NCBI GenBank assembly: GCA_020465985.1
Contig: JAANYP010002038.1
Span: 434,001-498,000, forward strand
DNA: 64,000 nt
Origin: Centrapalus pauciflorus
Taxonomy: Eukaryota; Streptophyta; Magnoliopsida; Asterales; Asteraceae
Direction of reading: 5' to 3'
Shown: positions 63,251 to 64,000 of the stretch, piece after piece
How the letters are laid out: the number at the start of each line of letters is the position of its first letter
Numbering within the stretch: the first letter of the stretch is position 1
Translations under genes and position numbers: made by a program
The notes under the pieces: generated by a model
The model's database searches: none
What the model saw: the letters and a program-made list of their open reading frames with translations, nothing else
Told to the model about the DNA's origin: nothing

Positions 63251-63437
63251 ATTGAGAAGTGTGAGAAACACTGTGATTCATTTTTTTAATATATTGATTC
63301 GTCATTTTTTGAATATATAAATAATGAATTAACAATTCTAGATTAAATAAATTTACAATTCATTACTTTTTACATTGATTCAATAGTTTTTGAATTTGTA
63401 AATTAATGATACATAGTCTTCTCACACTTCTCAAAAT
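63251..63437. mobile_element. Short inverted-repeat element, family G
   Basis: The left end is TTGAGAAGTGTGAGAAACAC and the right end inverted is TTGAGAAGTGTGAGAAGACT. The interior has ATTGATTC and GAATCAAT-like blocks as in family E. Its borders are ATATATAT/AAATATAT rather than long arrays, so it may be a relative that has lost its TA tracts. Confidence 0.65.
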
Positions 63438-64000
63438 ATATTTAGCTTATCAGGATAACCTAAGCGTGTGCCCCACACACATATATAAAAGTTTGTGTAT
63501 AAGAAAACATAAAAGAGATAAACATAGGATAAGTATATACTTGGTAGAAAGAGACAAATAAATAAAAGAGTGATGTTAAATAATGAAAATAAAAAGCTAG
63601 AACTTCTTTTATTTTGTTTATCCAACAATATATAAAATTAAATAAACACTATGAGTCAATAAAATAAATAAATTCTAACTTTTTATTATTGTATATTTTA
63701 ATTTATTGTGATTCTATCGTATCAAACTCATTTTAAGCTTATGTAAACAAAACGTAATGATAAGATATGGGTACAAATATAATTATCAAATATTTTAACA
63801 GAAAAGTTTTCTAAAAAATACAATGTATAAGAATCCACATTTAATTGTCATGGTCTGTGTTATTTACCTTTATTTATTTAATTGAAAAAAGATGTTTTTT
63901 TCTTCCAGAAAACAAGTTCAAAATTGATTTTTTTTTTTCAAAATAATTTTTAAAAAGTAGGTTATGTTTAGTCAACAAAAAATTAGTTATAGTTTCTTTT
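63438..64000. other. Intergenic DNA, nothing recognised
   Basis: AT-rich, with no supported gene or element boundary up to the window edge. Confidence 0.5.

Overview
This window looks like AT-rich nuclear DNA of a eudicot plant. It has intron-containing genes, very long (TA)n microsatellites, and a dense layer of small non-autonomous transposons. The gene content (PP5 phosphatase with a plant-type membrane exon, RLP29-like LRR protein, tandem CYP72A P450s) fits any core eudicot. Asteraceae or another asterid is possible, but nothing in the sequence proves it.

Layout. 1-14.9 kb has no intact gene and is filled by TA-flanked inverted-repeat elements, hAT and Mutator-type MITEs, a 1.7 kb solo LTR, a broken LINE, a SINE and a short Helitron. 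14.9-16.3 kb (minus) is a single-exon LRR receptor-like protein. 17.0-17.9 kb is a 5'-truncated LINE with a long poly(A). 19.2-30.1 kb (minus) is a complete 13-exon serine/threonine protein phosphatase 5 gene. Its third intron hosts a young, internally deleted LTR retrotransposon. 35.6-38.9 kb and 43.3-45.8 kb (plus) are two intact five-exon CYP72A P450s in tandem. 47.0-50.0 kb (minus) is a decayed sugar-phosphate/nucleotide-sugar translocator pseudogene. 50-64 kb is again intergenic and rich in foldback elements.

The LRR gene and PP5 are neighbours here. In Arabidopsis the corresponding genes, as I remember them, are the adjacent loci AT2G42800 and AT2G42810, so this looks like old conserved microsynteny. 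I joined the exons of PP5 and both P450s by hand from splice sites. The reading frames close exactly: 543 or 483 aa for PP5 with or without a 180-bp membrane cassette, and 523 and 516 aa for the P450s.

I do not see an unknown protein-coding system. The most unusual feature is a set of at least eight inverted-repeat elements of several sequence families that sit exactly inside (TA)n arrays and share terminal motifs. They resemble the microsatellite-targeting Micron elements of rice. All exon boundaries, target-site duplications and counts were read by eye.
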